Counted from the first letter of the stretch, positions 16,151-23,174 are shown. The stretch is 64,000 nucleotides of DNA from Bosea sp. BIWAKO-01 (GCF_001748145.1 NZ_BCQA01000001.1:558001-622000); one strand, 5' to 3'. Translations and numbers: made by a program. Notes: generated by a model from the letters alone, not told the origin.

Positions 16151-16286
16151 ACTGGACGTGTTCCGAGCCGTGGAGCGCGTCGGGCAGATAACCGGTTGCA
16201 TTGAGAACTCCGACGAAGAAGCGGAGTTGATTAGGCTGGTGACCGCGCTTGAGGAGTGGCTCGCAGCCAACCCCTATGTGGATTAG
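16122..16286 (+). CDS. 54-residue acidic small ORF
   Basis: Starts at the ATG at 16122 inside the 3' end of the preceding gene (29-bp overlap, different frame) and ends NPYVD. It is acidic and helical (DVFRAVERVGQITG, then DEEAELIRLVTALEEWL) with one cysteine. It is unrelated to its neighbour and has no recognised family. A protein of this size and charge could be an antitoxin-like or regulatory partner, but no partner is apparent. Confidence 0.4.
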   Translation: MPSTAPLLNELDVFRAVERVGQITGCIENSDEEAELIRLVTALEEWLAANPYVD

Positions 16287-16347
16287 TCCACGACTTCTGT
16301 GGTGAGAAGATTGCGGCCGTTCGCAGCACATCCCCCTAGAAGCTTTC

Positions 16348-16785
16348 TCATGAGCATAACATCACGCTCATAGGCGCAGACGCAAATGGGCTCGGGCTCG
16401 TACCCATGATAGTGAACATAACGCGGCCATGGTCATCACTAATGATACGGGTGTATCCGTCAGCAGCACCGAGCTTGATATACTGTACGAACGGCATGGG
16501 TCTCCCGCGGTTATACGTATTGCTGGCCGCAAAACTTCTATAGCCGATAGATGCCTCAACAATCGGCACCAGCCATACCTTGCCATCAGCAGGATTAGTG
16601 AGCCGCACCCGCCATTCGCTTGGCATGATATCAATGGTCATACGACCAGCCTGATTTTCACATTCGAGGCTGTAGTTCGGGGTATTCAACCATTGCTCGC
16701 GCTGCGAAGGCAGGGGACCGGCCTTAGCCGGGACTGACAGAGACACCACGGCAAGCGTCGCCGTGGCTAGAAATAGCATTTTCAT
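16348..16785 (-). CDS. Secreted hypothetical protein
   Basis: 145 residues from an ATG with TAGGA upstream. A clear signal peptide (MKMLFLATATLAVVSLSVPAKA) is followed by a mature part of about 120 residues rich in beta strands: WLNTPNYSLECENQAGRMTI, EWRVRLTNPADGKVWLVPIV and RVMFTIMGTS. Two cysteines (one central, one penultimate) could form a disulfide. Probably periplasmic. No family recognised. It is the second signal-peptide protein of unknown function in the island. Confidence 0.65.
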   Translation of the reverse strand: MKMLFLATATLAVVSLSVPAKAGPLPSQREQWLNTPNYSLECENQAGRMTIDIMPSEWRVRLTNPADGKVWLVPIVEASIGYRSFAASNTYNRGRPMPFVQYIKLGAADGYTRIISDDHGRVMFTIMGTSPSPFASAPMSVMLCS

Positions 16786-17136
16786 CGTTACATCCTACGA
16801 TTGCAGTTCGCGTGTGCGCAGAAGCGCAGTCACCGTGCAACGCGCCGCACTTTAACATGTTGGCAGTTACCTATCGTCCCGGTTCCCGCGCCCGGTGACG
16901 CTGGCACGATGCCCGCCCGTCGATGGCCCTGCGTCGTCGCCCCGCCGCCAAAACTCGCCCAGCGTCGTGGCGGCGCCGAATTTCTCCGCACAGGCCGCCA
17001 CCCCCCCGTCTGCCCAGCGTTTGCAAGAGCTGCAACGAAACTGCCGAGCGGCCGGGAAGAAAGGCGGCCAACATTGGCATTAGCGTAGTTGCTTTGCTAT
17101 CTGGCGGACCTAGAAGGCCACAAGCGGGAATCCAGA
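16786..17136. other. Intergenic stretch without a supported gene
   Basis: Proline- and arginine-rich open frames occur on both strands but have the composition of random GC-rich shadow frames and no ribosome-binding sites. I see no RNA gene or repeat. Confidence 0.4.
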
Positions 17137-18099
17137 ATGCGAACTTGGCGATCATTCAGCGTTGAACTTATTGCCATAATAATAATGACAAGCTTTGGTT
17201 TGTGGGTGTTCGTTTTGGTTGCCGACCCATACGATACCGGACGCTTCTCCTTGTTCTCTACTCGTCCATTGTCAGCAATTTCAAATCGGATGGCCGTAGC
17301 AAGTCTTGGCCGAAACCCGCAATTCAACGCGGTGATCATTGGAAATTCACACGTTGCCCCGTTATCGCCTCAGCGGCTCTCGGAAAGTACCGGTCTTGAA
17401 TTTGTTGCTTTGACGCTACCGGGCGCGTCAGTCGCGCCAGAGTTGTCCGTATTGAAGTGGTTTCTTACCCACCGAGAAACTCCACCTAAAGCTATCATCA
17501 TTGGGATTGACGATGTTTGGTGTCGAACCACACCCAGATACATCGAAGAGCCGCCGCAGCCGACTTGGCTCATTAGCGAAAGCCCGATTGCCTATGCCGC
17601 CAGCGCATTTCGATACGACGGTTTAGAGCAAGCATTTCAACGCTTTTGGGCGTCATCAAAGACAGTCGCTCGACCGCCAAACCCTCGTGGTTTCTGGGAT
17701 CTGGAACTCGACCTGACATGGAACGAAGAAAAGGTATTTGGAGAGCTTGCAAAACCTTGGATAAGCACGATCAATCTGTCGGGCCAATATCCATCTCTCA
17801 AAATGTTGGGTGAGGCGCTAAAGTCCGCATCCGAACATACAGCGGTGGCTCTGGTATTACTTCCGGTTTGGGCAGACACCCTTTCCAAGGGAGGTCAGGA
17901 ATTGATCTCCGAAGAATTGTGCAAGCGCGCGATGAGAGATTTCATCAAATCGCGAAGGGGTGGGATTCTAATTGACGGCAGGAGTACCAATGTCATGACA
18001 ACGGACCCGCGGAATTTTTTCGATCGGACTCATTACAGAGAGCCGATCGCGCGCGAAATCGAAACAGAATTGGCCAGGCAGCTAAAGCGCGGTTCGTAA
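17137..18099 (+). CDS. Membrane-anchored SGNH-hydrolase-like protein
   Basis: 320 residues from the ATG at 17137, which has GGGAA 6 nt upstream; an upstream in-frame start at 17089 lacks this. One membrane segment (about residues 9-29) anchors a periplasmic domain. Within it VIIGNSHVAPL (Asn70-Ser71) resembles SGNH block I and FFDRTHY (Asp296, His299) resembles the DxxH of block V, so an esterase or O-acetyl transfer fold like that of AlgJ/AlgX-type proteins is likely. Composition is AT-richer than the chromosome. No exopolysaccharide genes accompany it; the substrate is unknown. Confidence 0.65.
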   Translation: MRTWRSFSVELIAIIIMTSFGLWVFVLVADPYDTGRFSLFSTRPLSAISNRMAVASLGRNPQFNAVIIGNSHVAPLSPQRLSESTGLEFVALTLPGASVAPELSVLKWFLTHRETPPKAIIIGIDDVWCRTTPRYIEEPPQPTWLISESPIAYAASAFRYDGLEQAFQRFWASSKTVARPPNPRGFWDLELDLTWNEEKVFGELAKPWISTINLSGQYPSLKMLGEALKSASEHTAVALVLLPVWADTLSKGGQELISEELCKRAMRDFIKSRRGGILIDGRSTNVMTTDPRNFFDRTHYREPIAREIETELARQLKRGS

Positions 18100-18215
18100 A
18101 GAACTGCACGGGCGGCAGCTCGCATCGTACCCGCCGAGGCAAGTTGCAAACTCTCCCTTTCGGGGGCCGGGCCACGAAAAGACACGCGCACCCTGCCAAA
18201 GCGAAGGCCGGCTCT

Positions 18216-19163
18216 TCAGTTGACAGGCTGCGGCTCCGGAACGGTCCCGGCGCCGGAGCGCACCGCAAGCATGATGCCGCCGGTACGCAGGTCACATTCG
18301 GCGTAGCCCGCGAACGTAGAATCAAGAGGCCGCGGCAGGGGAGCGTCTTCGCGCACTACCTCCCACAGGATCTCGACCTGCGCGGCCGGCAGCGACCGGA
18401 AGATGCGCAGCCAGTCTGACGCACGCAGTCGATTGCCGCGCGCATCAGCGTCTTTTTCCCGCCAGTCGGTGTCGGCGGCGAGAAAGGCAAACGGATTGCG
18501 CCGGAAATCGAGATGGTCCTCGAGATGGATGGCATGCAGGGCAACGCCCCCCGGGCGCAACGCGGCCTGCACGTTGGCAATGATGGCCTTGCAGTTGGCG
18601 AGCGGCAGATGTTCAAGCACGGAGGTGGAGTGGATGAGGTCGAAGGTGCCGGCGAATTCCGTCTCCTGGGAGAAATCAACCGGGGCCACGTAGTCGATCC
18701 CCAGCTCTGAGAGCGCCTCCGGAGTCCAATTGCCGAGTTGATCGAGGCGGGCGATCCTTTCCGTGACGGTCGCGGCCGGCGCTGCCGGCGCCAGAGCTCC
18801 TAGTAGCGCGTCGCGGTCGGCAGACGCAAAGGCGAGACGCGCGAAATGCAGGCGCAGGAGGGGATGATAATCGACCGCCACGACCCGTGCCGCCCCGGCC
18901 AGCCAGAAGACCAGCGCCTCCGAGAGCAGGTGCCCGCTGCCGAATTCGAGGCAGGAATGCCCCTCGACGGAGCCGCAGGCGTCTCGGATCAGGGCGGCGA
19001 GCCCGGGAGCGATGCGGTCGATACGCTTGTCGCCTCGGGCCCGGTGCCAAGCCCAGAGCGTGTGCGTCCAGTGCTGGACATGGCCCTGGCCCCCGATGGC
19101 GCGCCGCAACGACTTGCGCAGCGGCGCCGGCAGCCGGCCCACCAAATGAGCCAGAGTTTGCAC
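18216..19163 (-). CDS. Class I SAM-dependent methyltransferase
   Basis: 315 residues from the GTG at 19163; a TTG at 19229 would add 22 residues, and neither start has a strong ribosome-binding site. The SAM-binding motif I is SCLEFGSGHLL, followed by the acidic VVAVDYHPLL strand, and FDLIHSTSVLEHLP fits motif IV. The C-terminal GGVALHAIHLEDHLDF is the usual post-motif strand. The closest known organisation is that of sugar or lipid methyltransferases encoded in polysaccharide loci, but the acceptor cannot be told. It is GC-rich, unlike its SGNH-like neighbour, so the island is compositionally mosaic. Confidence 0.75.
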   Translation of the reverse strand: MQTLAHLVGRLPAPLRKSLRRAIGGQGHVQHWTHTLWAWHRARGDKRIDRIAPGLAALIRDACGSVEGHSCLEFGSGHLLSEALVFWLAGAARVVAVDYHPLLRLHFARLAFASADRDALLGALAPAAPAATVTERIARLDQLGNWTPEALSELGIDYVAPVDFSQETEFAGTFDLIHSTSVLEHLPLANCKAIIANVQAALRPGGVALHAIHLEDHLDFRRNPFAFLAADTDWREKDADARGNRLRASDWLRIFRSLPAAQVEILWEVVREDAPLPRPLDSTFAGYAECDLRTGGIMLAVRSGAGTVPEPQPVN

Positions 19164-19501
19164 AGGCAAAGGCTGACACCCACCACGAGGACTAGCCGGC
19201 ACCGTCCCCTTGGTGCCGGCCGGGCACAAACCGTGCGCTATCCTGCGCTAATGTCCAGAAGCAGTTGTGGCAATGGCCACGGAAGGCGAACCGGGAGCGG
19301 GAGCGCAGTTTGCCGGTCATAAGCGCTGGCTCGAAGCGCAGACGGGTCGGAAGCGGCCCAAACAGAAAGACCCGCCACCCCTTTCGGAGCGGCGGGCCAG
19401 TTTCAACAGGGAGGGCGTCAAATAGAGCGGCAGGAGTCGCTCGACAGCCGCTTACGGCCAATCCTCGCTGTTACGGGTAGGAGGAGACCGACGCGCGCGT
19501 C

Positions 19502-19628
19502 GCTACGGATATCTGTAACAAAACGCTGACGAAGAGTTTTTGTCATTACAGATAAATTAAAGATCCGCTCGCCTCCAGCCGCTTATCTGTAACCACGCCA
19601 AGAGAACCGGATTTCGGCTATCCGTAAC
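19502..19628. repeat. Cluster of ATC(T/C)GTAAC half-sites in both orientations
   Basis: Forward copies ATCTGTAAC at 19511-19519, TTATCTGTAAC at 19583-19593 and TATCCGTAAC at 19619-19628; reverse copies CATTACAGAT at 19544-19553 and GCTACGGATAT at 19502-19512. Copies at 19511 and 19544 form an imperfect inverted repeat, extended by AAAA/TTTT. The spacing suggests a multi-site protein-binding region. Confidence 0.5.
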
Positions 19629-19682
19629 ACCGGGTTTCGCATTACCGCCGCGCGAATGACGAGGGTGGACTTGTGGTAGGAA

Positions 19683-19702
19683 GGGGCGGTCGGAGCCGCC
19701 CC
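19683..19702 (-). terminator. Hairpin downstream of the RTX-type gene
   Basis: GGGGCGG (19683-19689) pairs with CCGCCCC (19696-19702), 11 bp beyond the RTX gene stop codon. There is no long T tract on the transcript side, so termination strength is uncertain. Confidence 0.5.
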
Positions 19703-19712
19703 GCGCCCTTGA

Positions 19713-20672
19713 TCAAATGAACTGGGTCATGTCGGTGAACTGGATGGCTTCGATATGCGTGAATGTCAGATGTTCGGTTCCGAAGTGGGCAGTGATCACG
19801 CCGTTCTGCATGCCAATGTAGGTCAAGTCGCTGCTGGCCCGATCGGTGAAGAACAGCGCATCGAAGTCGGTTCCGCCGTCGATGTAATCGCTTCCATCGC
19901 CCTTGGCCCAGTAAAAACTGTCGTTGCCCTCGTGGCCATAGAGTTCGTCGCCTGAGGTTCCGCCCCACAGGAAATCGTTACCTGCGTAGCCCGCGATTGC
20001 GTCATAGCCGCCAAGGCCCCAGAGGTAGTCAACTCCATTGCCGCCGATGATGTTGTTTGAGCCTGCGTCGCCGACAAGCACGTCGTTGAAGCCGGACCCG
20101 ACGAGGCTCTCGACACTGACGAACTGATCACCCGCCGCTTCGCCGGTGTAGCCCTGCCGCGTGTCGAGGCGGGCGTAGACGCCCTCAGTGGCGTAATCGT
20201 AGCGGGCGTAATCGAAGCCGGCTCCACCATCAATGATGTCGGCGCCGGTTCCGCCCCACAAGTGGTCGTGGCCCTGGCCGCCGGAGAGACGGTCGTTGCC
20301 AGCCCAACCGAGCATGACGTCCGCGCCTGTCGAGTACCCGGTCATGACGTCATTTCCGCTCGCCAGGATCTGCCCGACGCCGGCCGTGCTGCCGGCGCCC
20401 ACCTGGGCGGCGACCGCCGCTGCCGAAACGGACAGGCCACTGACCCCCACGTCAATCTCACCAAAGGATGAGGCGTAGTAGGCAGTCAGAACTCCCCCGG
20501 TGACTGTGGTTCCGGAATAAGTGAAACCGTAGCCGAACCAGTCGTCCGTCGCCCATCCGGTGTCCACCTGGATCCAGCCGCTACTTGCCTGAGTGATCAG
20601 CCCGTAGACGGGCCCCGAGCCGGCCCCGCCGCCCAGCATCGTGGCTGGCACGAAGAAATTGAATTCCGCCAT
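19713..20672 (-). CDS. RTX-type calcium-binding repeat protein
   Basis: 319 residues. The N-terminal third is a variable Gly/Ser-rich domain (ITQASSGWIQVDTGWATDDW). From about residue 105 there are at least six nonapeptide GGxGxDxLx units (WAGNDRLSGGQGHDHLWGG, GGTGADIIDGGAGFDY, GGNGVDYLWGLGGYDAI, YAGNDFLWGG), which fold as a calcium-binding beta roll. The C-terminus (HLTFTHIEAIQFTD) is the aliphatic ending usual for type I secreted RTX proteins. No type I ABC exporter or membrane fusion gene is in the window, so export would need a system elsewhere. Role unknown; it is too short for a classical RTX toxin. Confidence 0.85.
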   Translation of the reverse strand: MAEFNFFVPATMLGGGAGSGPVYGLITQASSGWIQVDTGWATDDWFGYGFTYSGTTVTGGVLTAYYASSFGEIDVGVSGLSVSAAAVAAQVGAGSTAGVGQILASGNDVMTGYSTGADVMLGWAGNDRLSGGQGHDHLWGGTGADIIDGGAGFDYARYDYATEGVYARLDTRQGYTGEAAGDQFVSVESLVGSGFNDVLVGDAGSNNIIGGNGVDYLWGLGGYDAIAGYAGNDFLWGGTSGDELYGHEGNDSFYWAKGDGSDYIDGGTDFDALFFTDRASSDLTYIGMQNGVITAHFGTEHLTFTHIEAIQFTDMTQFI

Positions 20673-20950
20673 CTACGTCTCCATGGCCGGCGGTCAAATT
20701 GGGAGCAGATGTGCTCTAGGCCGGCGCGAGCGTCTTAGCGTGTCGGGATCAGACTGGTCTTGTGCCCTGAGGCCAGATTGTTGTGATACGTTGCCATCCA
20801 TAACACGGGTTTCTCACTGGTAGCCCCCCAAACGATCTCGCGCCGATCAATGGGATGAATGGCGATGAGGATTGATTTCGAGCGGCTGTTGCGATTGTGA
20901 ATGCTGGACAGTACCTGATAGTTCCGCTGCAGATCGCTAGACCGGAGCGG

Positions 20951-21133
20951 CTATGAGCCGCCCGATTTCGGAGGCATGGGCAGCGAGGGCCCAGCGTCAC
21001 GCACGCGGCGAGCCCAACGGATCACCGCATCACAGGCCGTCATGCCGACCAGCCCGAGCGCGAAACCGAGAGAGCCCTCGATGTCGCCAACCGGATACGA
21101 CCAGAGCTCCAGCCATTTCCGGACGATGGGCGT
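20951..21133 (-). pseudogene. 3' remnant of a holin-like or small membrane protein gene, cut by the IS
   Basis: An open frame of 60 codons on the minus strand runs from the IS edge to a TAG at 20951-20953. It reads TPIVRKWLELWSYPVGDIEG, then a hydrophobic segment SLGFALGLVGMTACDAVI and the basic-then-polar tail RWARRVRDAG...PKSGGS. This is coherent protein-like sequence, resembling a phage holin or small phage membrane protein, and it lacks a start because the IS replaced the upstream part. Identity as holin is a guess. Confidence 0.45.
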
Positions 21134-21166
21134 TGGCTTGCCCCCATTTGGTGGCCCAGTTCTAAT

Positions 21167-21994
21167 CTAATGCATGGTGGGCTTGGCGGCCACGGTTGAG
21201 ATGGCCGGCGAAGCGGGTTGGGTTTGCGCGGCCGGCCAGACCACGGCGGTCGGCGCTGGCGGCCGATAGCCGAGCGAGGAGTGTGGGCGCCGGGTATTGT
21301 AGTGCTGACGCCAGCCCTCGATGACGATCCGGGCCTCGGCGAGGCTGTAGAACAGCTCGCCGTTCAGAAGCTCGTCACGAAGCTTGGAGTTAAAGCTCTC
21401 GCAGTAGCCGTTCTCCCAAGGACTGCCAGGCTCGATAAACGCTGTTTTCGCGCCGACCGCCGCGATCCACTCCCGCACCGCCCTGGCGACGAACTCGGGA
21501 CCGTTGTCCGAACGAACATGCCCGGGCACTCCGCGTAGGATGAAGAGATCGGATAGCACGTCGATGACGTCGGTGGATTTGAGCTTCCGGTCGATTCGGA
21601 TCGCAATGCATTCCCGGGTGAACTCATCAATGACGTTCAGCATGCGGAACTTCCGACCGTTGTGGGTGCGATCCTCGACGAAGTCGTAGGACCAGACATG
21701 GTCGGGATATTCCGGCCGAAGCCGGATGCATGATCCGTCATTCAGCCAGAGACGGCCTTTCTTAGGTTGACTGGCCGGCACCTTCAGTCCCTCCCGCCGC
21801 CAGATCCGCTCGACACGTTTGACGTTCACCGCCCAACCGGCTGTCTCCAGCATGGCCGCGATCCGGCGGTAGCCGTAACGGCCATACTGGGTGGCGAGCT
21901 CGACAATGTCGGCGGTCAGCGCCGCATCGTCAGTGCGGCCCTTCGGAACCTTGCGATGCGTAGATCGATGTTGCCCCAGAACCCGGCACGCCAA
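21167..21994 (-). CDS. IS3-family transposase OrfB (DDE integrase domain)
   Basis: 275 residues from a TTG at 21994; the open frame continues upstream and overlaps the end of orfA, so the active product is expected to be an OrfAB fusion made by -1 frameshifting. The rve-type catalytic domain shows the DDE triad: YDFVEDRTHNG for the first Asp, RSDNGPEFVA for the second, and PWENGYCESFNSKLRDE for the Glu. The N-terminal HTH_21-like segment TQYGRYGYRRIAAMLETAG is also visible. The C-terminus has the usual HSSLGYRPPAP ending. Confidence 0.92.
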   Translation of the reverse strand: MACRVLGQHRSTHRKVPKGRTDDAALTADIVELATQYGRYGYRRIAAMLETAGWAVNVKRVERIWRREGLKVPASQPKKGRLWLNDGSCIRLRPEYPDHVWSYDFVEDRTHNGRKFRMLNVIDEFTRECIAIRIDRKLKSTDVIDVLSDLFILRGVPGHVRSDNGPEFVARAVREWIAAVGAKTAFIEPGSPWENGYCESFNSKLRDELLNGELFYSLAEARIVIEGWRQHYNTRRPHSSLGYRPPAPTAVVWPAAQTQPASPAISTVAAKPTMH

Positions 21995-22052
21995 CCGCTC
22001 CGACCGAACTTCATCATGGCGTGGTCGATGCAGCGGCGACGACGGGCGGGGC

Positions 22053-22340
22053 TTAGTAGTTTCCCGAGGCGGCCTCTTTGAGGATCAGCTTCTCCAACGT
22101 CAGATCCGAGACGGCTTTGCGCAACCGCTCGTTCTCCTTCTCCAGATCCTTCAGGCGCTTCACCTGGTCGGACTTCAGCCCGCCAAACTCCTTGCGCCAG
22201 CGATAATACGTGAACGCCGTCACGCTGATGGCCCGGATCGCCTCCGCGACCGGGCGCCCCTGCGATAACAGCACGTCGACCTGCCGCAGCTTCGCGACGA
22301 TCTCCTCAGGCTTGTGCTTCTTCTGCGGCATCGCGGGCAT
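22053..22340 (-). CDS. IS3-family transposase OrfA (HTH subunit)
   Basis: 95 residues from the ATG at 22340 (MPAMPQKKHKPEEIVAKLRQ); an ATG three codons later is the alternative. A helix-turn-helix of the transposase_8 type (AISVTAFTYYRWRKEFGGL) is followed by a leucine zipper (LKDLEKENERLRKAVSDLTLEK) that mediates multimerisation. OrfA binds the terminal inverted repeats and, fused to OrfB by frameshifting, forms the transposase. Confidence 0.9.
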   Translation of the reverse strand: MPAMPQKKHKPEEIVAKLRQVDVLLSQGRPVAEAIRAISVTAFTYYRWRKEFGGLKSDQVKRLKDLEKENERLRKAVSDLTLEKLILKEAASGNY

Positions 22341-22397
22341 CCTCCAAAGGCTCAAAAAGCCTACTTCAGGGAGGGCCACTTTTCAGGGGGCAGGCCA

Positions 22398-22477
22398 TCC
22401 ACCTTCAGGATCTGGCCGAATATCTAGACAAGCGCCGCGCAGCGGCTTTGCGAGAGATGAAAGCCCTGTGCGGCTGA
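22398..22477 (+). pseudogene. 3' remnant of an unknown gene, cut by the IS
   Basis: Directly right of the IS an open frame reads HLQDLAEYLDKRRAAALREM...ALCG and stops at 22475-22477. It is helical and charged, unlike the minus-strand remnant on the other side, so the two flanks come from different genes. The upstream part is gone. It is followed by a terminator hairpin, consistent with a former gene end. Confidence 0.45.
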
Positions 22478-22527
22478 CTTCAAGGCGAACCTGACATGAA
22501 ACAGGCCCCTCACGGGGCCTTTTCGTT
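22468..22527 (+). repeat. Direct repeat with terminator, copy 1
   Basis: Begins GTGCGGCTGACTTCAAGGCG and ends ACGGGGCCTTTTCGTT. It is highly similar to 23026-23083 over its whole length and includes the hairpin AGGCCCC/GGGGCCT followed by T residues. The two copies bracket the small ORFs at 22557-22945. Confidence 0.65.
22503..22525 (+). terminator. Intrinsic terminator inside repeat copy 1
   Basis: AGGCCCC (22503-22509), loop TCAC and GGGGCCT (22514-22520) followed by TTTCG. It would end transcription of the truncated gene at 22398-22477. Confidence 0.65.
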
Positions 22528-22556
22528 GAAGGGGCCGATGTACTATCTTTTGGGCC

Positions 22557-22667
22557 GTGCGATTGTTCGAGTTTCTCGAAACGATCATCCCGATCATCGA
22601 GCCGATTGCGTTCCAGGCGTACAAGGAGCGGCGGGTTAGTCGCGACGCTGGTGAAAATTGTGGCTAG
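22557..22667 (+). CDS. 36-residue small ORF (MRLFEFLETIIPIIEP...)
   Basis: GTG start at 22557, stop at 22665-22667, 29 bp before the ATG of the membrane protein gene. The product MRLFEFLETIIPIIEPIAFQ then AYKERRVSRDAGENCG is amphipathic: a hydrophobic N-terminal helix and a charged tail. No family is known to me. No strong ribosome-binding site precedes the GTG, so this is a tentative call. Confidence 0.35.
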   Translation: MRLFEFLETIIPIIEPIAFQAYKERRVSRDAGENCG

Positions 22668-22696
22668 GGCGTGCCCTTATAAGCAGAGGAAGCACA

Positions 22697-22945
22697 ATGT
22701 TCTTCACCAAATTGGCGCGTTTCCTTGCCGGCCTGGCGCTTGTGTTTGGTCTACTTCGCGTCCTGATGGGTTTTGGTGTCGCCACGATCGAACCGAAAGA
22801 GGCTCGCGAAGCTGCTACGGCTCGCTACATAGGCAGCAAAACCGCCGGACAGGCGATTGATCAAGGGATTTACACTATCCTCCTTGCAGCAGCGCTCGGT
22901 ACACTGGCTGAGATCGGCTTCTCACTGCGCAAGCGGTCAGAGTAG
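22697..22945 (+). CDS. Small membrane protein with two predicted helices
   Basis: 82 residues from the ATG at 22697, chosen because AGAGGAAG lies just upstream; longer in-frame starts lack this. It has two hydrophobic segments, LARFLAGLALVFGLLRVLMGF (about 5-25) and IYTILLAAALGTLAEIGFSL (about 58-77), separated by a charged loop rich in Glu, Arg and Ala. This hairpin topology suits a small inner-membrane protein such as a holin or a stress-related peptide. The gene is bracketed by the 58-60 bp direct repeats. Confidence 0.6.
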   Translation: MFFTKLARFLAGLALVFGLLRVLMGFGVATIEPKEAREAATARYIGSKTAGQAIDQGIYTILLAAALGTLAEIGFSLRKRSE

Positions 22946-23025
22946 CAGGTGGGGCGATGTGACGGCCGCGCACAACAGCAATTGGCCTGCTGTTTCGGGC
23001 CGCGGGTTGCCCGAACCGAAAACCC

Positions 23026-23083
23026 GTGCGGCTGATTTCGACGCGAACCTGACAGGAAACAGCCCGCACGGGGCCTTTTCGTT
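23026..23083 (+). repeat. Direct repeat with terminator, copy 2
   Basis: Second copy of the unit at 22468-22527. It keeps GTGCGGCTGA, CGCGAACCTGACA and ACGGGGCCTTTTCGTT and ends directly at the TTACAACA motifs near the island end. Confidence 0.65.
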
Positions 23084-23158
23084 ACAACAAATCTACAACA
23101 AAAGAGAACAAAAATACTAAGCGCTTGATTTCAATTCATAATATAGAACAGTCGCGCT

Positions 23159-23174
23159 AATCCATCATCGGCGC
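23159..23174. other. attR core (16-bp direct repeat)
   Basis: AATCCATCATCGGCGC, identical to 11237-11252. It marks the right boundary of the island; sequence to the right (from 23175) belongs to the original chromosome. Confidence 0.82.

Larger units (their letters stand above)
19164..19712. other. Gene-free stretch holding a cluster of ATCTGTAAC-type repeats
   Basis: No coding frame is convincing. The notable content is a set of related short sequences between about 19500 and 19630, annotated separately, and the hairpin after the RTX gene. Confidence 0.5.
21134..22397 (-). mobile_element. IS3-family insertion sequence (IS407-like), 1264 bp
   Basis: Carries orfA and orfB in the usual overlapping frames. 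The ends are imperfect inverted repeats: left TGGCTTGCCCCC...GTGGCCC from 21134, right TGGCCTGCCCCC...GTGGCCC read inward from 22397. The flanks do not match (CGT on the left, TCC on the right), so no target duplication is seen, and different gene remnants abut each side, which points to a deletion during or after insertion. Both reading frames are intact. Confidence 0.85.
11237..23174. mobile_element. Genomic island integrated into the 5' end of dusA
   Basis: About 11.9 kb bounded by direct repeats AATCCATCATCGGCGC (11237-11252 and 23159-23174). The repeat is the part of dusA encoding APMMD. A tyrosine recombinase gene sits immediately inside the left end and reads inward. At the right end the reverse strand still encodes the pre-insertion dusA start, MQHYHSYRFTVAPMMD. 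Base composition changes inside: several stretches (12.6-13.4, 17.1-18.1 and 23.1 kb) are clearly less GC-rich than the flanks. No phage structural or conjugation genes are recognisable, so the island is probably a defective prophage or a small integrative element. Confidence 0.88.

Noticed and set aside
20749..21000. Minus-strand open frame of 83 codons between the RTX gene and the IS
   Set aside because: Overlaps the coherent 60-codon remnant in another frame, has no ribosome-binding site, and its composition is not protein-like.
21131..22400. Target-site duplication of the IS3-family element
   Set aside because: The bases adjoining the inferred ends (CGT and TCC) do not match, nor do 4-bp versions, so no duplication is claimed.
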